From positions 1 through 64,000 of the forward strand of contig NZ_CYGY02000023.1 of the NCBI RefSeq assembly GCF_900007165.1: a stretch of DNA of 64,000 bases, given 5' to 3'. The position numbers were made by a program, and so were the translations under genes. The notes beneath the pieces were generated by a model that did not search any database, had not been told where the DNA came from, and saw only the letters and a list, made by a program, of their open reading frames with translations. The stretch is from Paraburkholderia piptadeniae (GTDB taxonomy: Bacteria; Pseudomonadota; Gammaproteobacteria; Burkholderiales; Burkholderiaceae). Shown in pieces: positions 8,411 to 18,072 of this stretch (position 1 is its first letter; every line of letters begins with the position of its first letter).

Positions 8411-11400
8411 ATGTCGACTCCCCCCGCAAATTCACAGCAGACTTCATCCCGCCAGCCCGCAACTGAGCCGTTCAGTCAGTTCACCGCTGAATTGGTACCA
8501 CAGTCACGCCTGCGCGAACTGATTACCGCCGCCTACCGAGAACCTGAAACCGAATGCGTGCCTCGAATCCTTGACCAGGCTCGGCTTAGCCCGCCCATCG
8601 CGAAAGCCACGGAACAACTGGCAGCCAGACTCGTGGAAGCGCTGCGCCGGAAGAACACCGGCTCCGGCGTGGAAGGACTCATCCAGGAGTTCTCGCTGTC
8701 GAGCCAGGAAGGTGTCGCGTTGATGTGCCTCGCCGAGGCGCTGCTGCGCATACCTGACCGGGCCACGCGCGACGCGCTCATCCGCGACAAGATTAGCCGC
8801 GGCAACTGGCGGACTCACCTTGGACAAGCGCCCTCGATTTTCGTGAACGCGGCCACTTGGGGGCTGCTCATCACAGGCAAGCTGGTTGCCACGAGCAGCG
8901 AGGCAACGCTGGCGTCGGCCCTGACGCGCATCATTGGTCGCGGCGGCGAGCCATTGATTCGCAAAGGCGTCGATATGGCGATGCGGCTGATGGGCGAGCA
9001 ATTCGTCACCGGCGAAACCATCGAAAAGGCGCTCGCGAACAGCCGGAAGCTGGAAGCACAGGGATTTCGCTACTCCTATGACATGCTTGGCGAAGCCGCG
9101 ACCACAGCCGAGGACGCGAAGCGCTATTACGAGTCGTATGAGAAGGCGATTCATGCCATCGGGAAAGCATCGGCTGGGCGCGGTATCTACGAAGGTCCGG
9201 GAATCTCCATCAAGCTCTCGGCGCTGCACCCGCGGTATTCGCGCTCTCAGCACAGCCGGATGGTCGAAGAGTTGTTGCCGCGCGTTCGCGCGCTGGCGCT
9301 TCTCGCGCGACGCTATGACATTGGCCTGAATATCGACGCGGAGGAAGCCGACCGGCTCGAAATCTCCCTTGACCTTCTTGAGGCGCTTTGCTTCGACAAA
9401 GACCTGCAGGGTTGGAACGGTATCGGGTTCGTCATCCAGGCATATCAGAAGCGCTGCCCGTTCGTCATCGACTTCGTTCTTGACCTTGCACGCCGTAGCG
9501 GCCATCGAATCATGGTCCGCCTGGTCAAAGGCGCTTACTGGGATACTGAAATCAAGCGTGCGCAGCTTGAGGGCCTCGACGGCTATCCGGTCTACACGCG
9601 CAAAATCTACACGGACATCTCTTACCTCGCTTGCGCGAAAAAGCTGCTTGCAGCAGCGGACGCCGTCTATCCGCAATTTGCTACGCACAACGCCTACACG
9701 CTGGCGGCAATCTATAACCTCGCGGGACCGAACTATTACCCGGGGCAGTACGAGTTCCAATGCCTCCACGGAATGGGCGAGCCTCTGTTTCAAGAGGTCG
9801 TTGGACGCAGTCAGCTGAATCGGCCATGCCGCATCTACGCTCCGGTCGGCACGCACGAAACCCTGCTCGCGTACCTGGTTCGCCGACTTCTCGAGAACGG
9901 GGCGAACACCTCGTTCGTAAATCGCATTGCCGATAAGAGCGTCGCCGTCGCCGATTTGATTGCTGACCCAATCCGCGAAGCCGAACAACTGTCGCCGCTT
10001 GGCGCTCCGCACGCAAAAATTCCGCTTCCGCGAGACCTCTATGGCACGGAACGCCCGAACTCGGAAGGCATCGACCTTTCGAACGAACGGACCCTGCAAG
10101 CCCTAGGAGAATCGCTGACGTCCAGCACGCAGAGGACGTGGACGGCAGCCCCGATGCTCGGAACCGAACCCGCGGTGCAGCGTGCCGGCGCACCGGTTCA
10201 TAACCCTGCAAATCGCGACGACATTATCGGCACTGTTGCCGATGCGACGCCTGACGACGTGGAGCTTGCGCTTTCCAGTGCAGCGAGTGCCTATCACGAC
10301 TGGTCTGAAACAAGCGTCGCGCATCGCGCCGGCTGTCTGACGCGAGCCGCTGACCAGCTGGAGGCGGAGATGCCGACCCTGATGGGTCTGGTCATCCGCG
10401 AAGCAGGAAAATCGCTTCCCAACGCCATCTCAGAAATTCGCGAGGCAGTGGACTTCCTTCGGTACTACGCCGCTCGCATCGCTGAATTCGACGAACAGTC
10501 CCAAGAGCCGCTGGGCCCTGTGGTGTGCATCAGCCCCTGGAATTTCCCGTTGGCGATTTTCACGGGTCAGGTGGTGGCAGCCTTGGCTGCTGGCAACACC
10601 GTCATTGCGAAACCGGCTGAACAGACACCGTTAATCGCGGCTCAGGCGGTACGCATCCTCCGGGAGGCCGGCGTACCGGCAGGTGTTGTTCAGCTTCTTC
10701 CTGGCGACGGTGCGAAGGTTGGAGCAAAACTGGTTGCCGATTCGCGCGTCCGCGCGGTCATGTTTACCGGTTCTACCGAAGTTGCGCACATCATCAACCA
10801 GACTTTAGCGACACGGCTTGACGAGGCCGGTCGGCCGATTCCGCTGATTGCCGAAACTGGTGGTCAGAATGCGATGATTGTCGATTCGTCGGCGCTTGCC
10901 GAACAGGTCGTGGTGGACGTTCTTCAATCGGCTTTCGATTCTGCTGGCCAACGTTGCTCTGCTTTGCGAGTGCTCAGCATCCAGGAAGAAGTCGCCGACC
11001 GCACGCTTGAGATGCTTCTCGGCTCGATGCGCGAACTCGTCGTCGGCAATCCGGACCGGCTGTCGGTCAATGTCGGACCGGTGATTGACGCCGAGGCACG
11101 ACAAGGACTGGAGGCGCACATCGCTTCAATGCGTGCGTCCGGCCACCGGGTCACTCAGTTGCCACTGCCGGACGGTTGCGCCAAGGGCACGTTCGTGCCG
11201 CCAACGCTTATCGAAATCAACTCTCTGGATGAGCTCAAGCGCGAAGTGTTCGGCCCGGTGCTCCACGTTCTGCGCTTCAAACGCACCGAGCTACAGAAGC
11301 TCATGGGCGAAATCAGGAACACAGGGTACGGACTTACGCTCGGCGTTCACACCCGTATTGACGAGACTATCGGATTTGTTCTGGAGCACGCCCACGTCGG

Positions 11401-12148
11401 AAACGTGTACGTGAATCGAAACATCGTCGGCGCAGTGGTCGGTGTCCAGCCGTTCGGTGGCGAGGGGCTCTCGGGTACGGGACCGAAGGCCGGGGGCGCG
11501 CTGTATCTGCGCCGCCTCCTCGGAAAACGTCCGGCGAGTCTGCCGAAATCTCTGAGCTTCACGCCCACGACGGCTGTCACCGCTGCCGCGAATCCGACGT
11601 ATACGCTTGAGCGGCTGCGTGAATACTTCAATAGCGTGGGCGACGAGCATTTGGCATCGCGTTGCACACAGTACATTCAGAACCCTGTCGTTGGCGTTAC
11701 TGCCGCTCTGCCAGGGCCTACCGGCGAGCGAAACACCTACTCGCTGGCGCCTCGTGGGACGGTGCTGTGTGTGGCCAACTCCGTCGACGGCGCGCACGCG
11801 CAACTTCTCGCCGCGCTCGCTACCGGCAATTCCGTAGAACTCTCCGGAGCCGTTGCAGAGCAGGTCTATCAGGAGCTGCCGCAGGCGCTTCGTCAGCACG
11901 TCGCCTTGGTTGACGTCGCCTCCTCCCACCCGGACGCGGTTCTCTACGATGGAGATGAAACGGGTCTGCTTTCGTTGACGAAGCTGTTGGCACAGCAACG
12001 CGGTGCCATTGCTACGGTGCAAGCCCGACCGCGTCAGATGCGCGGCAACGAATTCGAGTATGCCGTCGACCAGCTTCTGGTCGAGCGGACCGTCAGCGTC
12101 AACACAACTGCTGCTGGCGGAAACGCCAATCTTATGACGCTCGCGTAA
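8411..12148 (+). CDS. putA: Bifunctional proline dehydrogenase/P5C dehydrogenase PutA
   Basis: This 1245-aa protein oxidises L-proline to glutamate in two steps, with FAD then NAD. A PutA domain II and PRODH barrel fill about residues 60-500 (GPGISIKLSALHPRY, RLVKGAYWDTEIKRAQ). The P5C dehydrogenase domain follows (about 600-1080), with NFPLAIFTGQ, the general base region AETGGQNA and the catalytic Cys near 849 in FDSAGQRCSAL. A degenerate C-terminal aldehyde-dehydrogenase-like tail completes it. The N-terminal ribbon-helix-helix DNA-binding domain of trifunctional PutA (E. coli type) is absent, so this PutA should not repress its own gene. It lies downstream of the reductase but is separated from it by a terminator and 228 bp. 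Confidence 0.96.
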   Translation: MSTPPANSQQTSSRQPATEPFSQFTAELVPQSRLRELITAAYREPETECVPRILDQARLSPPIAKATEQLAARLVEALRRKNTGSGVEGLIQEFSLSSQEGVALMCLAEALLRIPDRATRDALIRDKISRGNWRTHLGQAPSIFVNAATWGLLITGKLVATSSEATLASALTRIIGRGGEPLIRKGVDMAMRLMGEQFVTGETIEKALANSRKLEAQGFRYSYDMLGEAATTAEDAKRYYESYEKAIHAIGKASAGRGIYEGPGISIKLSALHPRYSRSQHSRMVEELLPRVRALALLARRYDIGLNIDAEEADRLEISLDLLEALCFDKDLQGWNGIGFVIQAYQKRCPFVIDFVLDLARRSGHRIMVRLVKGAYWDTEIKRAQLEGLDGYPVYTRKIYTDISYLACAKKLLAAADAVYPQFATHNAYTLAAIYNLAGPNYYPGQYEFQCLHGMGEPLFQEVVGRSQLNRPCRIYAPVGTHETLLAYLVRRLLENGANTSFVNRIADKSVAVADLIADPIREAEQLSPLGAPHAKIPLPRDLYGTERPNSEGIDLSNERTLQALGESLTSSTQRTWTAAPMLGTEPAVQRAGAPVHNPANRDDIIGTVADATPDDVELALSSAASAYHDWSETSVAHRAGCLTRAADQLEAEMPTLMGLVIREAGKSLPNAISEIREAVDFLRYYAARIAEFDEQSQEPLGPVVCISPWNFPLAIFTGQVVAALAAGNTVIAKPAEQTPLIAAQAVRILREAGVPAGVVQLLPGDGAKVGAKLVADSRVRAVMFTGSTEVAHIINQTLATRLDEAGRPIPLIAETGGQNAMIVDSSALAEQVVVDVLQSAFDSAGQRCSALRVLSIQEEVADRTLEMLLGSMRELVVGNPDRLSVNVGPVIDAEARQGLEAHIASMRASGHRVTQLPLPDGCAKGTFVPPTLIEINSLDELKREVFGPVLHVLRFKRTELQKLMGEIRNTGYGLTLGVHTRIDETIGFVLEHAHVGNVYVNRNIVGAVVGVQPFGGEGLSGTGPKAGGALYLRRLLGKRPASLPKSLSFTPTTAVTAAANPTYTLERLREYFNSVGDEHLASRCTQYIQNPVVGVTAALPGPTGERNTYSLAPRGTVLCVANSVDGAHAQLLAALATGNSVELSGAVAEQVYQELPQALRQHVALVDVASSHPDAVLYDGDETGLLSLTKLLAQQRGAIATVQARPRQMRGNEFEYAVDQLLVERTVSVNTTAAGGNANLMTLA

Positions 12149-12209
12149 CCTGTTTTCCGGCAGCCGTCGAAGTTGAATGCTCGACATCGACGGCTGTGCA
12201 CAGAGACCT

Positions 12210-12247
12210 CAAAGAAAAAGCGCAGGCTCGAATGAGTCTGCGCGCTT
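12210..12247 (-). terminator. Rho-independent terminator for the enolase-family gene
   Basis: Read on the minus strand, a hairpin with GC-rich arms (12218-12229 pairing with 12234-12247) is followed by a T-rich run (complement of 12210-12219). It lies 50 bases beyond the stop codon of the gene at 12300-13436. A separate stem (12161-12170 with 12187-12196) follows putA but lacks a T run. Confidence 0.5.
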
Positions 12248-12299
12248 GATTATGGCTTTTCGTTCGGTCTTGGCGGGTGGCCGGCGATACAGCCGCCGG

Positions 12300-13436
12300 T
12301 TATCGCAACTCGCGGACAATAGAGACCTTGCTACCGTCCGGCTGGGTGCCGATTTCCGGGAGCATCACTCCCAAACCAGGTCCTCTCCCAGCGCAGGCCG
12401 TGCCTTCGCTTACTGTACCTGCGCCATCCTGATAAAGGAACGCCAGGTGGTCATGGAAGCAGTGATATTCGGCTGAGACGACGTTGGCGCGTGCTGCTGC
12501 GAAGTGAAGCGTCGCTGCTTGAGCAACGGACGTTGAGAAGCACTGAGGTGTAGAGGAGACGCCGGCACGAGCTGCCATCTCATCGAGGGCGAGAGCGCCT
12601 GTAACGCCGCCGCACAGCGGCAGGCAATATTGCATATGTGAGATAGCCTTCGCGTCCACGAGTCGAAGAAATGCGTCGTGGCGATACTCTGCCTCGGCGG
12701 CGATAACCGGTAGGAATTCACGATTGATACGCTGCATCAGCACGACGTCATCAAACGCAACCGGCGATTGGATGGCTTCTGGATTGAATCTATCCAGCGC
12801 GGCGAACCATTGACCTGCGGAGTCAGATGTCAATTGATTCACACCATCAATCCATAAACGTGCCTCATCGCCAATGGCAGTGCGAACTGCACCCACTCGC
12901 TCCATGTCCGCCGCGAGAGGTATCCCGGCGATTTTCATCTTGAACGAAATGAATCCGCTGTCAACGTAGCGTTGAAATTCCGACTTGAGGGCATCCGAAT
13001 CCTGTCCATCGCGATACAAGCCACCGCTCGCGTACACCGGCGCTGATGCATCGGTGCCGCCTAGCATTTTCCAGAGAGGAATACCTTCTCCTTTGGCAGC
13101 TGCATCCCACAGGGCAATGTCTACGGCGCTGATGGCCGCAGCCCGCGCCCACGCTGGCTCCAACGCCGAGAAAGATGTGCACAGGTAAGCGTAGGCTTCG
13201 CTCGCCGAGCCGAACGTCTTTCCAATCAGCGCAGGTCCGACCTTGTCCGCAAGCATGGTCAGGACGGACTCGCAGTCCGTGTATTTCGACCATCCCTCGC
13301 CGATGCCAACAACACCGTCATCAAGCTCGACCAGGACTAGCGGCGCGCGTCTCTCGCGCCATCGAAATGCTGGGTTCCACGCCGTTCCGTCCAGTTCCCG
13401 GCTGAATTCCAGAACAGATACCTTCGAGATTTTCAT
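12300..13436 (-). CDS. Mandelate racemase/muconate lactonizing enzyme family protein
   Basis: This 378-aa enolase-superfamily protein has an N-terminal capping domain (1-125) and a TIM barrel. The Lys-x-Lys catalytic pair is in ISFKMKIAG, the first metal ligand in WIDGVNQ and the third in IAAEAEYRH. The position normally holding the second metal-binding Glu (the E-x-P motif) reads IQSPVAF, with Gln instead, which is unusual and may alter or abolish Mg2+-dependent chemistry. Such enzymes abstract a proton alpha to a carboxylate to epimerise or dehydrate. It is followed on the same strand by the amino acid ABC transporter (transcribed towards it), suggesting a substrate related to the transported compound. 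The substrate is not identifiable. Confidence 0.85.
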   Translation of the reverse strand: MKISKVSVLEFSRELDGTAWNPAFRWRERRAPLVLVELDDGVVGIGEGWSKYTDCESVLTMLADKVGPALIGKTFGSASEAYAYLCTSFSALEPAWARAAAISAVDIALWDAAAKGEGIPLWKMLGGTDASAPVYASGGLYRDGQDSDALKSEFQRYVDSGFISFKMKIAGIPLAADMERVGAVRTAIGDEARLWIDGVNQLTSDSAGQWFAALDRFNPEAIQSPVAFDDVVLMQRINREFLPVIAAEAEYRHDAFLRLVDAKAISHMQYCLPLCGGVTGALALDEMAARAGVSSTPQCFSTSVAQAATLHFAAARANVVSAEYHCFHDHLAFLYQDGAGTVSEGTACAGRGPGLGVMLPEIGTQPDGSKVSIVRELR

Positions 13437-13485
13437 TGCAGTTCAGCGGTGTGCCGGCCGTCGCCGCGCGTCTCAGAAACTGACC

Positions 13486-14214
13486 TCAGGCAGTCGCGAT
13501 TTCCGAGAGGAACGACTGCGCGCGCGGGTGCTTGGGCGAATTGAAGAATTCGTCGGGCGCGCCGGTTTCAAGCAACGTGCCTTTGTCCATGAACCAGATG
13601 GTGTCCGATACGTCGCGAGCGAACTTCATTTCATGCGTGACACATACCATCGTCATCCCTTCTTTCGCCAGGGACTTCATGACCGAAAGCACCTCACCAA
13701 CCATCTCGGGGTCAAGCGCGCTGGTCGGCTCGTCAAACAGCATAACCGGCGGCTTCATCGCCAGCGCACGGGCAATGGCCACTCGCTGCTGTTGTCCGCC
13801 CGAAAGTTGTCCAGGGTAAGCCGTCGCCTTGTGGCTAAGGCCAACCTTGTTCAGAAGTTCATGGGCAAGAGAAATCGCCTCGTCCTTCGGAACCTTCGCG
13901 ACTCGGGTCGGCGCTGCGATGATGTTGTCGAGCACTGACAGATGCGGGAAGAGGTTGAACTGCTGAAACACGAAGCCGACACGGCTCCGGAAAGCGTTGA
14001 TGTCAAGACTCTTCGCGTGAATGTCCTGGCCATCAACCTCGATGGTTCCACCATTGATTTCCTCGAGGCGGTTCACTGTGCGAATGAGCGTCGACTTACC
14101 GGAACCGGACGGGCCGCAGACGACCACGACCTCTCCGCGCTTGACGGTGGCACTGACATTCTGAAGCGCGTGATAGTTTCCGTACCACTTCTCAACGTTC
14201 TTGAAAGTAATCAT
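13486..14214 (-). CDS. Polar amino acid ABC transporter, ATP-binding protein
   Basis: This 242-aa ATPase of the GlnQ/HisP type has Walker [13 protein letters not shown] (about residues 34-45), signature [15 protein letters not shown] (about 138-152), Walker [15 protein letters not shown] (about 158-171) and the switch His in CVTHEMKF. It is the third gene of a three-gene minus-strand operon (binding protein-permease fusion, permease, ATPase) with tight spacing. It energises uptake of an amino acid across the inner membrane. The subfamily is firm; the amino acid is not. Confidence 0.94.
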   Translation of the reverse strand: MITFKNVEKWYGNYHALQNVSATVKRGEVVVVCGPSGSGKSTLIRTVNRLEEINGGTIEVDGQDIHAKSLDINAFRSRVGFVFQQFNLFPHLSVLDNIIAAPTRVAKVPKDEAISLAHELLNKVGLSHKATAYPGQLSGGQQQRVAIARALAMKPPVMLFDEPTSALDPEMVGEVLSVMKSLAKEGMTMVCVTHEMKFARDVSDTIWFMDKGTLLETGAPDEFFNSPKHPRAQSFLSEIATA

Positions 14215-14232
14215 CTCACGACTCCAACGATG

Positions 14233-14982
14233 TCAACGCGATAAAGAGGACACGACAGGCGTTACGCCTTCTGCTTCCAGCACGATGTCAGTCCGTGCCG
14301 CAGTGCGCTTCTTCGACACTTGCGCTTCGAGATGTCGCGCAAGCTGGGTGAACGCGAAGCAGATGACGAAGTACACGAGCGACAGCAGGAAGAAGACCTC
14401 GAACGGCTTGGTGAGCGTGTTGTTGTTCACCTGGTTGGCGGCATACGTCAGTTCCTGCACACCGATGACATAGCCAAGCGATGTATCTTTGATTGCAGTC
14501 ACGAACTGTCCCACCATGCTCGGCAGCATGTTGTAGAGGGCTTGCGGAAGAATCACGACCCGAACTCGCATCCAGTAGCTCATGCCCAGCGCGGCTGCCG
14601 CCTCTGTCTGCCCCTTCGGCAAAGCGTCGATGCCGGCTCTCACGATTTCCGCGAGATAAACCGCTTCGAAGATGACGAGCGTCCAGACCATCGTAGTGAA
14701 CCCGGTGACCTGATGTCCGACCAGAACCGGAATCACGAAGTAAGCGCCGAAGATGAGCATCACCAGCGGGATGCTTCGAACGAGGTACTTGATGGCAATA
14801 GCAGGGCGACGAATCCAGTCGAAGGGACTCAGTTGCGCGAGCGCAAGCAGGATGCTCAGCGGAAAGGCAAGACCAATACCGATTACAGAAAGAATCAGCG
14901 TTGCGGCCACGCCGCCGAGAGGGCCGCTCGGATATGAGCCAATCAGAATCAACAGCCAGTTGTCTCGGATAATTTCAAACAT
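14233..14982 (-). CDS. Polar amino acid ABC transporter permease
   Basis: This 249-aa membrane protein has five or so predicted transmembrane helices and the HisM/GlnP-type EAA loop (EAAAALGMSYWMRVRVVILPQA, around residues 131-152), which docks to the ATPase. The N-terminal extracytoplasmic segment and helix WLLILIG are typical. It starts three bases after the stop of the upstream fusion gene, so the pair is co-translated and presumably forms a heterodimeric permease with the permease domain of that fusion. Confidence 0.92.
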   Translation of the reverse strand: MFEIIRDNWLLILIGSYPSGPLGGVAATLILSVIGIGLAFPLSILLALAQLSPFDWIRRPAIAIKYLVRSIPLVMLIFGAYFVIPVLVGHQVTGFTTMVWTLVIFEAVYLAEIVRAGIDALPKGQTEAAAALGMSYWMRVRVVILPQALYNMLPSMVGQFVTAIKDTSLGYVIGVQELTYAANQVNNNTLTKPFEVFFLLSLVYFVICFAFTQLARHLEAQVSKKRTAARTDIVLEAEGVTPVVSSLSR

Positions 14983-14985
14983 GGC

Positions 14986-16551
14986 TTACCTCGAAGGGAT
15001 ATGGAATCGGCGCGCAAGTGCGGCTCCCGCCCACATCAACGCCAAGGCGATACCAACATAAACAGCCGTGCTGAGACCGTAGATGTCGAATGCTTTGAAG
15101 GTGCTGTTCGCAATCTCTTTGGTTGCGTACGTGAGCTCCACTGCTCCCACAACCATCGCGAGGCTCGTTGTCTTCATCAAAAGGACACTGCCACTGACCA
15201 TCGGCGGTATCGCGTTTCTCAGGGCCTGCGGCATGATGATGTAACGCATCGCGCTCAGGTAGTTGAAGCCAACCGCGCGGGCCGCTTCATGCTGACCGTA
15301 CGAGACGCTGCGAAGACCGCTCCGAATGTCCTCCGACACGTAAGCAGCGTAATAGAGGCCGATGGCTACCGCGGCGAAGTACATCTCTCCATGATGTGCA
15401 TTCGCCACCTGCTGCAAGCTGACCGGCAGCAAATTGGACACGCCGAAGTACCAGAGAAAAATGTGAACCAGTGGCGGCACGCACCGTTGGTATTCGACGA
15501 ATGCGATGACCAACCACTCGAAAAAACGGATTCTCGTCATTCGGACAACGGCAAGGATTGTTCCGAAGATGAACGCAAGAAGCCAACTGCCCATGGAGAG
15601 GATGACCGTCGCTGCAATACCGCTTGCCAACAGCTTGATGTTCTGCGGCGTCAGAATTGAGAGGTGCCCCCTCCAGCCGGTCGGTACAGCGGCCTTCTGA
15701 GCAGCCTTGCTTGGCGTGACAGTCGCTGCTCTGGGAATCGGCGAAATCCGGAATTCACGCTTCATCTTGTAAAGCGTGTTTGGTCCGAGCCATTTGTCGA
15801 AGATTTGCTGTGCCTCGCCAGACCGCTCGATAACCTGGAGTGCGCTGTTGACCGATTTCAGGAATGGCTCTTCTCCTTTCCTGACACCGAAGCCCCAGAT
15901 TTCACTCCCGATGGGAGGCTCCAAAATCTTGAACTGAGTGGCTGCTGGGCCAAGTTTGTTTACGAGGCGGCTTGCAACCTCCTCTGAGACGCTGATGGCA
16001 TCGCTCTTGCCCTGCGCCATCGACGTGAAGGCCGTCGGCGTGTCCTCGAGACCGACAAGGATGGCGCCTGGGACCTCTTTCTTGACGTAGTTCTCGGCGA
16101 TGCCGCCTTTTGTGAAGGCGATTCGCCTTCCGTTCAGGTCGGACACGTTGTTGATACCATGGTCGACGCGCACGGCGAGGATGTGCGGGCTCACGTAGTA
16201 GCCGTCCGAAAAATCCACCTGCGTAGCACGCTGTGCCGTGTAGGCGAGGCCCGCGGCCATGATGTCAATGCGGCCGGCCTGGAGCTCGGGAATTCGGGCT
16301 TCAATCGCCACAGGGCGAACTTCAGCCGTAACGCCAAGCCGCTTCGCAAGCGCGTTGCACATATCAACGTCGTACCCTTGCAGCTGACGGTCCTTCCCAA
16401 CAAAGCCAAAAGGCTCGAACGAACCGAGAACGCCACAACTCATCGTTCCTTTCGCTTTCACGTCCGAAAGTTCATCCGCCGTTGCGGTCACGGAGACAGT
16501 GCTCGCAAGACCTAACGCGATGGCGACAATGCCGAAAAAATGCCACTTCAT
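14986..16551 (-). CDS. Fused amino acid-binding protein and ABC permease
   Basis: This 521-aa fusion has a signal peptide or anchor (about 1-27) and then a periplasmic binding protein family 3 domain (about 28-265; GTMSCGVLGSFEPFGF, GRIDIMAAGLAYTAQRA). A linker follows, then a HisM/GlnP-type permease domain (about 305-520) with its own EAA loop around HEAARAVGFNYLSAMRYII. Separate polypeptides are the rule in proteobacteria, so the fusion tethers the binding protein to the membrane. The second of two adjacent ATG codons is taken as the start because GAGGA then has better spacing. It heads the operon of three transporter genes and is divergent from the binding protein at 16924. Confidence 0.9.
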   Translation of the reverse strand: MKWHFFGIVAIALGLASTVSVTATADELSDVKAKGTMSCGVLGSFEPFGFVGKDRQLQGYDVDMCNALAKRLGVTAEVRPVAIEARIPELQAGRIDIMAAGLAYTAQRATQVDFSDGYYVSPHILAVRVDHGINNVSDLNGRRIAFTKGGIAENYVKKEVPGAILVGLEDTPTAFTSMAQGKSDAISVSEEVASRLVNKLGPAATQFKILEPPIGSEIWGFGVRKGEEPFLKSVNSALQVIERSGEAQQIFDKWLGPNTLYKMKREFRISPIPRAATVTPSKAAQKAAVPTGWRGHLSILTPQNIKLLASGIAATVILSMGSWLLAFIFGTILAVVRMTRIRFFEWLVIAFVEYQRCVPPLVHIFLWYFGVSNLLPVSLQQVANAHHGEMYFAAVAIGLYYAAYVSEDIRSGLRSVSYGQHEAARAVGFNYLSAMRYIIMPQALRNAIPPMVSGSVLLMKTTSLAMVVGAVELTYATKEIANSTFKAFDIYGLSTAVYVGIALALMWAGAALARRFHIPSR

Positions 16552-16923
16552 CATGTCCTCAGGAAATCACGCGCGTGGACAAGGTATGCGTCTTGGGCTC
16601 GCACAGTGGTAACACGTATTACCAGAAATGGCGGTACAACCTCGGTTGCACCTGCAATGTGGAACGGATACTAGGCCAGAAAGCGAGTTCATTCAAGCCT
16701 GCTTCGAGCATGTGGTATATAAATGAACCACAATTCCGGGAAAACCACTAGGTGGAGCGTCGTCGTCCGGCAAATCGCCCGGTGGCGCGATTTCGTGGCA
16801 CTCCAATGCGCTTAATTGGTTGCGCATCAACCAGAATAAGGGTTTTCCTTCTTGAAATAGGTTGTATCTGAACCAAATCACCGGTAATCTGGTCGCTCAC
16901 TGTTCCAATTATCTGGAGTCTTC
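16552..16923. promoter_or_regulatory. Divergent intergenic region with dyad operator copy 3
   Basis: This 372-bp gap separates the ABC transporter operon from the binding protein/dehydratase operon. It contains GTGGT-N10-ACCAC at 16712-16731, which in reverse matches the dyad at 6949-6968 at 18 of 20 positions. It is the best candidate for joint control of both operons by the GntR protein at 6181-6948. No coding sequence was recognised in the gap. Confidence 0.6.
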
Positions 16924-18045
16924 ATGCGCCGTCTCGTAACAACAATGGCCGTCTTAACGGCCGCCGGCTTCTCCCTGTCAGCCAATGCGCAAACGGTCGT
17001 CACCATCGGTCACTCGGCTCCGCTCACGGGTCCGCAGGCACCGAACGGGAAAGACAACGAGAACGGCGCGCGTCTGGCCATCGATGAACTGAACAAGGCC
17101 GGCATTACGGTGGGCGGCCAGAAAGTGACGTTTAAACTGGACTCGCAAGATGACCAGGCAGACCCGAAGGTGGGTGTTCAGGTCGCGCAGAAACTGGTCG
17201 ACAGCCGCGTGATTGCTGTCATGGGCCCGTACAACTCGGGTGTGGCCATTCCGGCATCCCGCGTGTACAACACCGGCGGGGTACCGATGCTGCCGGTTGC
17301 CTCGAACCCGGCGCTGACGAAGCAAGGCTTCAAGAACATCTTCCGTGTTGGTGCGAGTGACGAGCAGTTGGGCGGGACGATGGGCCAGTTTGCTGCCAAG
17401 ACGTTGAAGGCCAAGACCGCCGCGGTTATCGACGACCGCACGGCCTATGGGCAAGGGGTGGCCGAGCAGTTCGTGAAAGAGGCAAAAGCAAACGGAATCC
17501 AAATCGTCGACCAGCAATTCACGAACTCGTCGGCGACCGACTTCCTGGGCATTCTCACCAGCATCAAGTCCAAGAATCCGGATGTCATCTTCTTCGGCGG
17601 ATACGCAGCTCAAGGTGCTCCCATGGCCAAGCAGATGCGCGCACGCGGACTGCGAGCCAAGCTGCTTGGTGGTGACGGCATCTGCTCGGCTGACATGGGT
17701 AAGGTGGCGGGCGAAGCGGCGTCTATCGTGTATTGCGCACAGGGTGGTATTTCGCTCGACAAGACGCCAGCCGGCCGCGAGTTCCTGAAGAAGTACAAGG
17801 CCGCGTACAACACGGACACGCAAGTGTACGGGGTTAGCTACTACGACGGCGTGAAGCTGCTGGCCGATGCGATGGTCAAAGCTGGAACCACGACCGACAA
17901 GGCGAAGCTCACGGCTCAACTGGCGAAGACCGACTATAAGGGCGTCGCCGGCACTTATACCTTCGATGAAAACGGCGACCTGAAGGGTGCACCGACAACC
18001 GTCTACATCATCAAGAACGGCCTGCCGGTACCGTACGGTCAGTGA
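16924..18045 (+). CDS. Leu/Ile/Val-type ABC substrate-binding protein (orphan)
   Basis: This 373-aa periplasmic binding protein of the LivK family has a clear Sec signal peptide (about 1-22, cleaving after ANAQ). The two-lobed type I binding fold shows GHSAPLTGPQAPNGKDNENG, the hinge region and VYGVSYYDGVKLLADAM. No LivH/M/G/F partners are in the window, so it must use a transporter encoded elsewhere or act as an accessory receptor. It is followed 27 bases later by the proline-racemase-family dehydratase, and together they look like one operon, which suggests that it binds a hydroxyproline or related amino acid. Confidence 0.9.
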   Translation: MRRLVTTMAVLTAAGFSLSANAQTVVTIGHSAPLTGPQAPNGKDNENGARLAIDELNKAGITVGGQKVTFKLDSQDDQADPKVGVQVAQKLVDSRVIAVMGPYNSGVAIPASRVYNTGGVPMLPVASNPALTKQGFKNIFRVGASDEQLGGTMGQFAAKTLKAKTAAVIDDRTAYGQGVAEQFVKEAKANGIQIVDQQFTNSSATDFLGILTSIKSKNPDVIFFGGYAAQGAPMAKQMRARGLRAKLLGGDGICSADMGKVAGEAASIVYCAQGGISLDKTPAGREFLKKYKAAYNTDTQVYGVSYYDGVKLLADAMVKAGTTTDKAKLTAQLAKTDYKGVAGTYTFDENGDLKGAPTTVYIIKNGLPVPYGQ

Positions 18046-18072
18046 CGTCAATAGAGTAACCACGAAGCACAC

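Noticed and set aside
8504..10099. Long minus-strand frame antisense to putA
   Set aside because: It is a high-GC shadow of the putA frame without family features.
12161..12196. Hairpin CAGCCGTCGA / TCGACGGCTG as a putA terminator
   Set aside because: It has a 16-base loop and no U tract, so it was not listed as a terminator.
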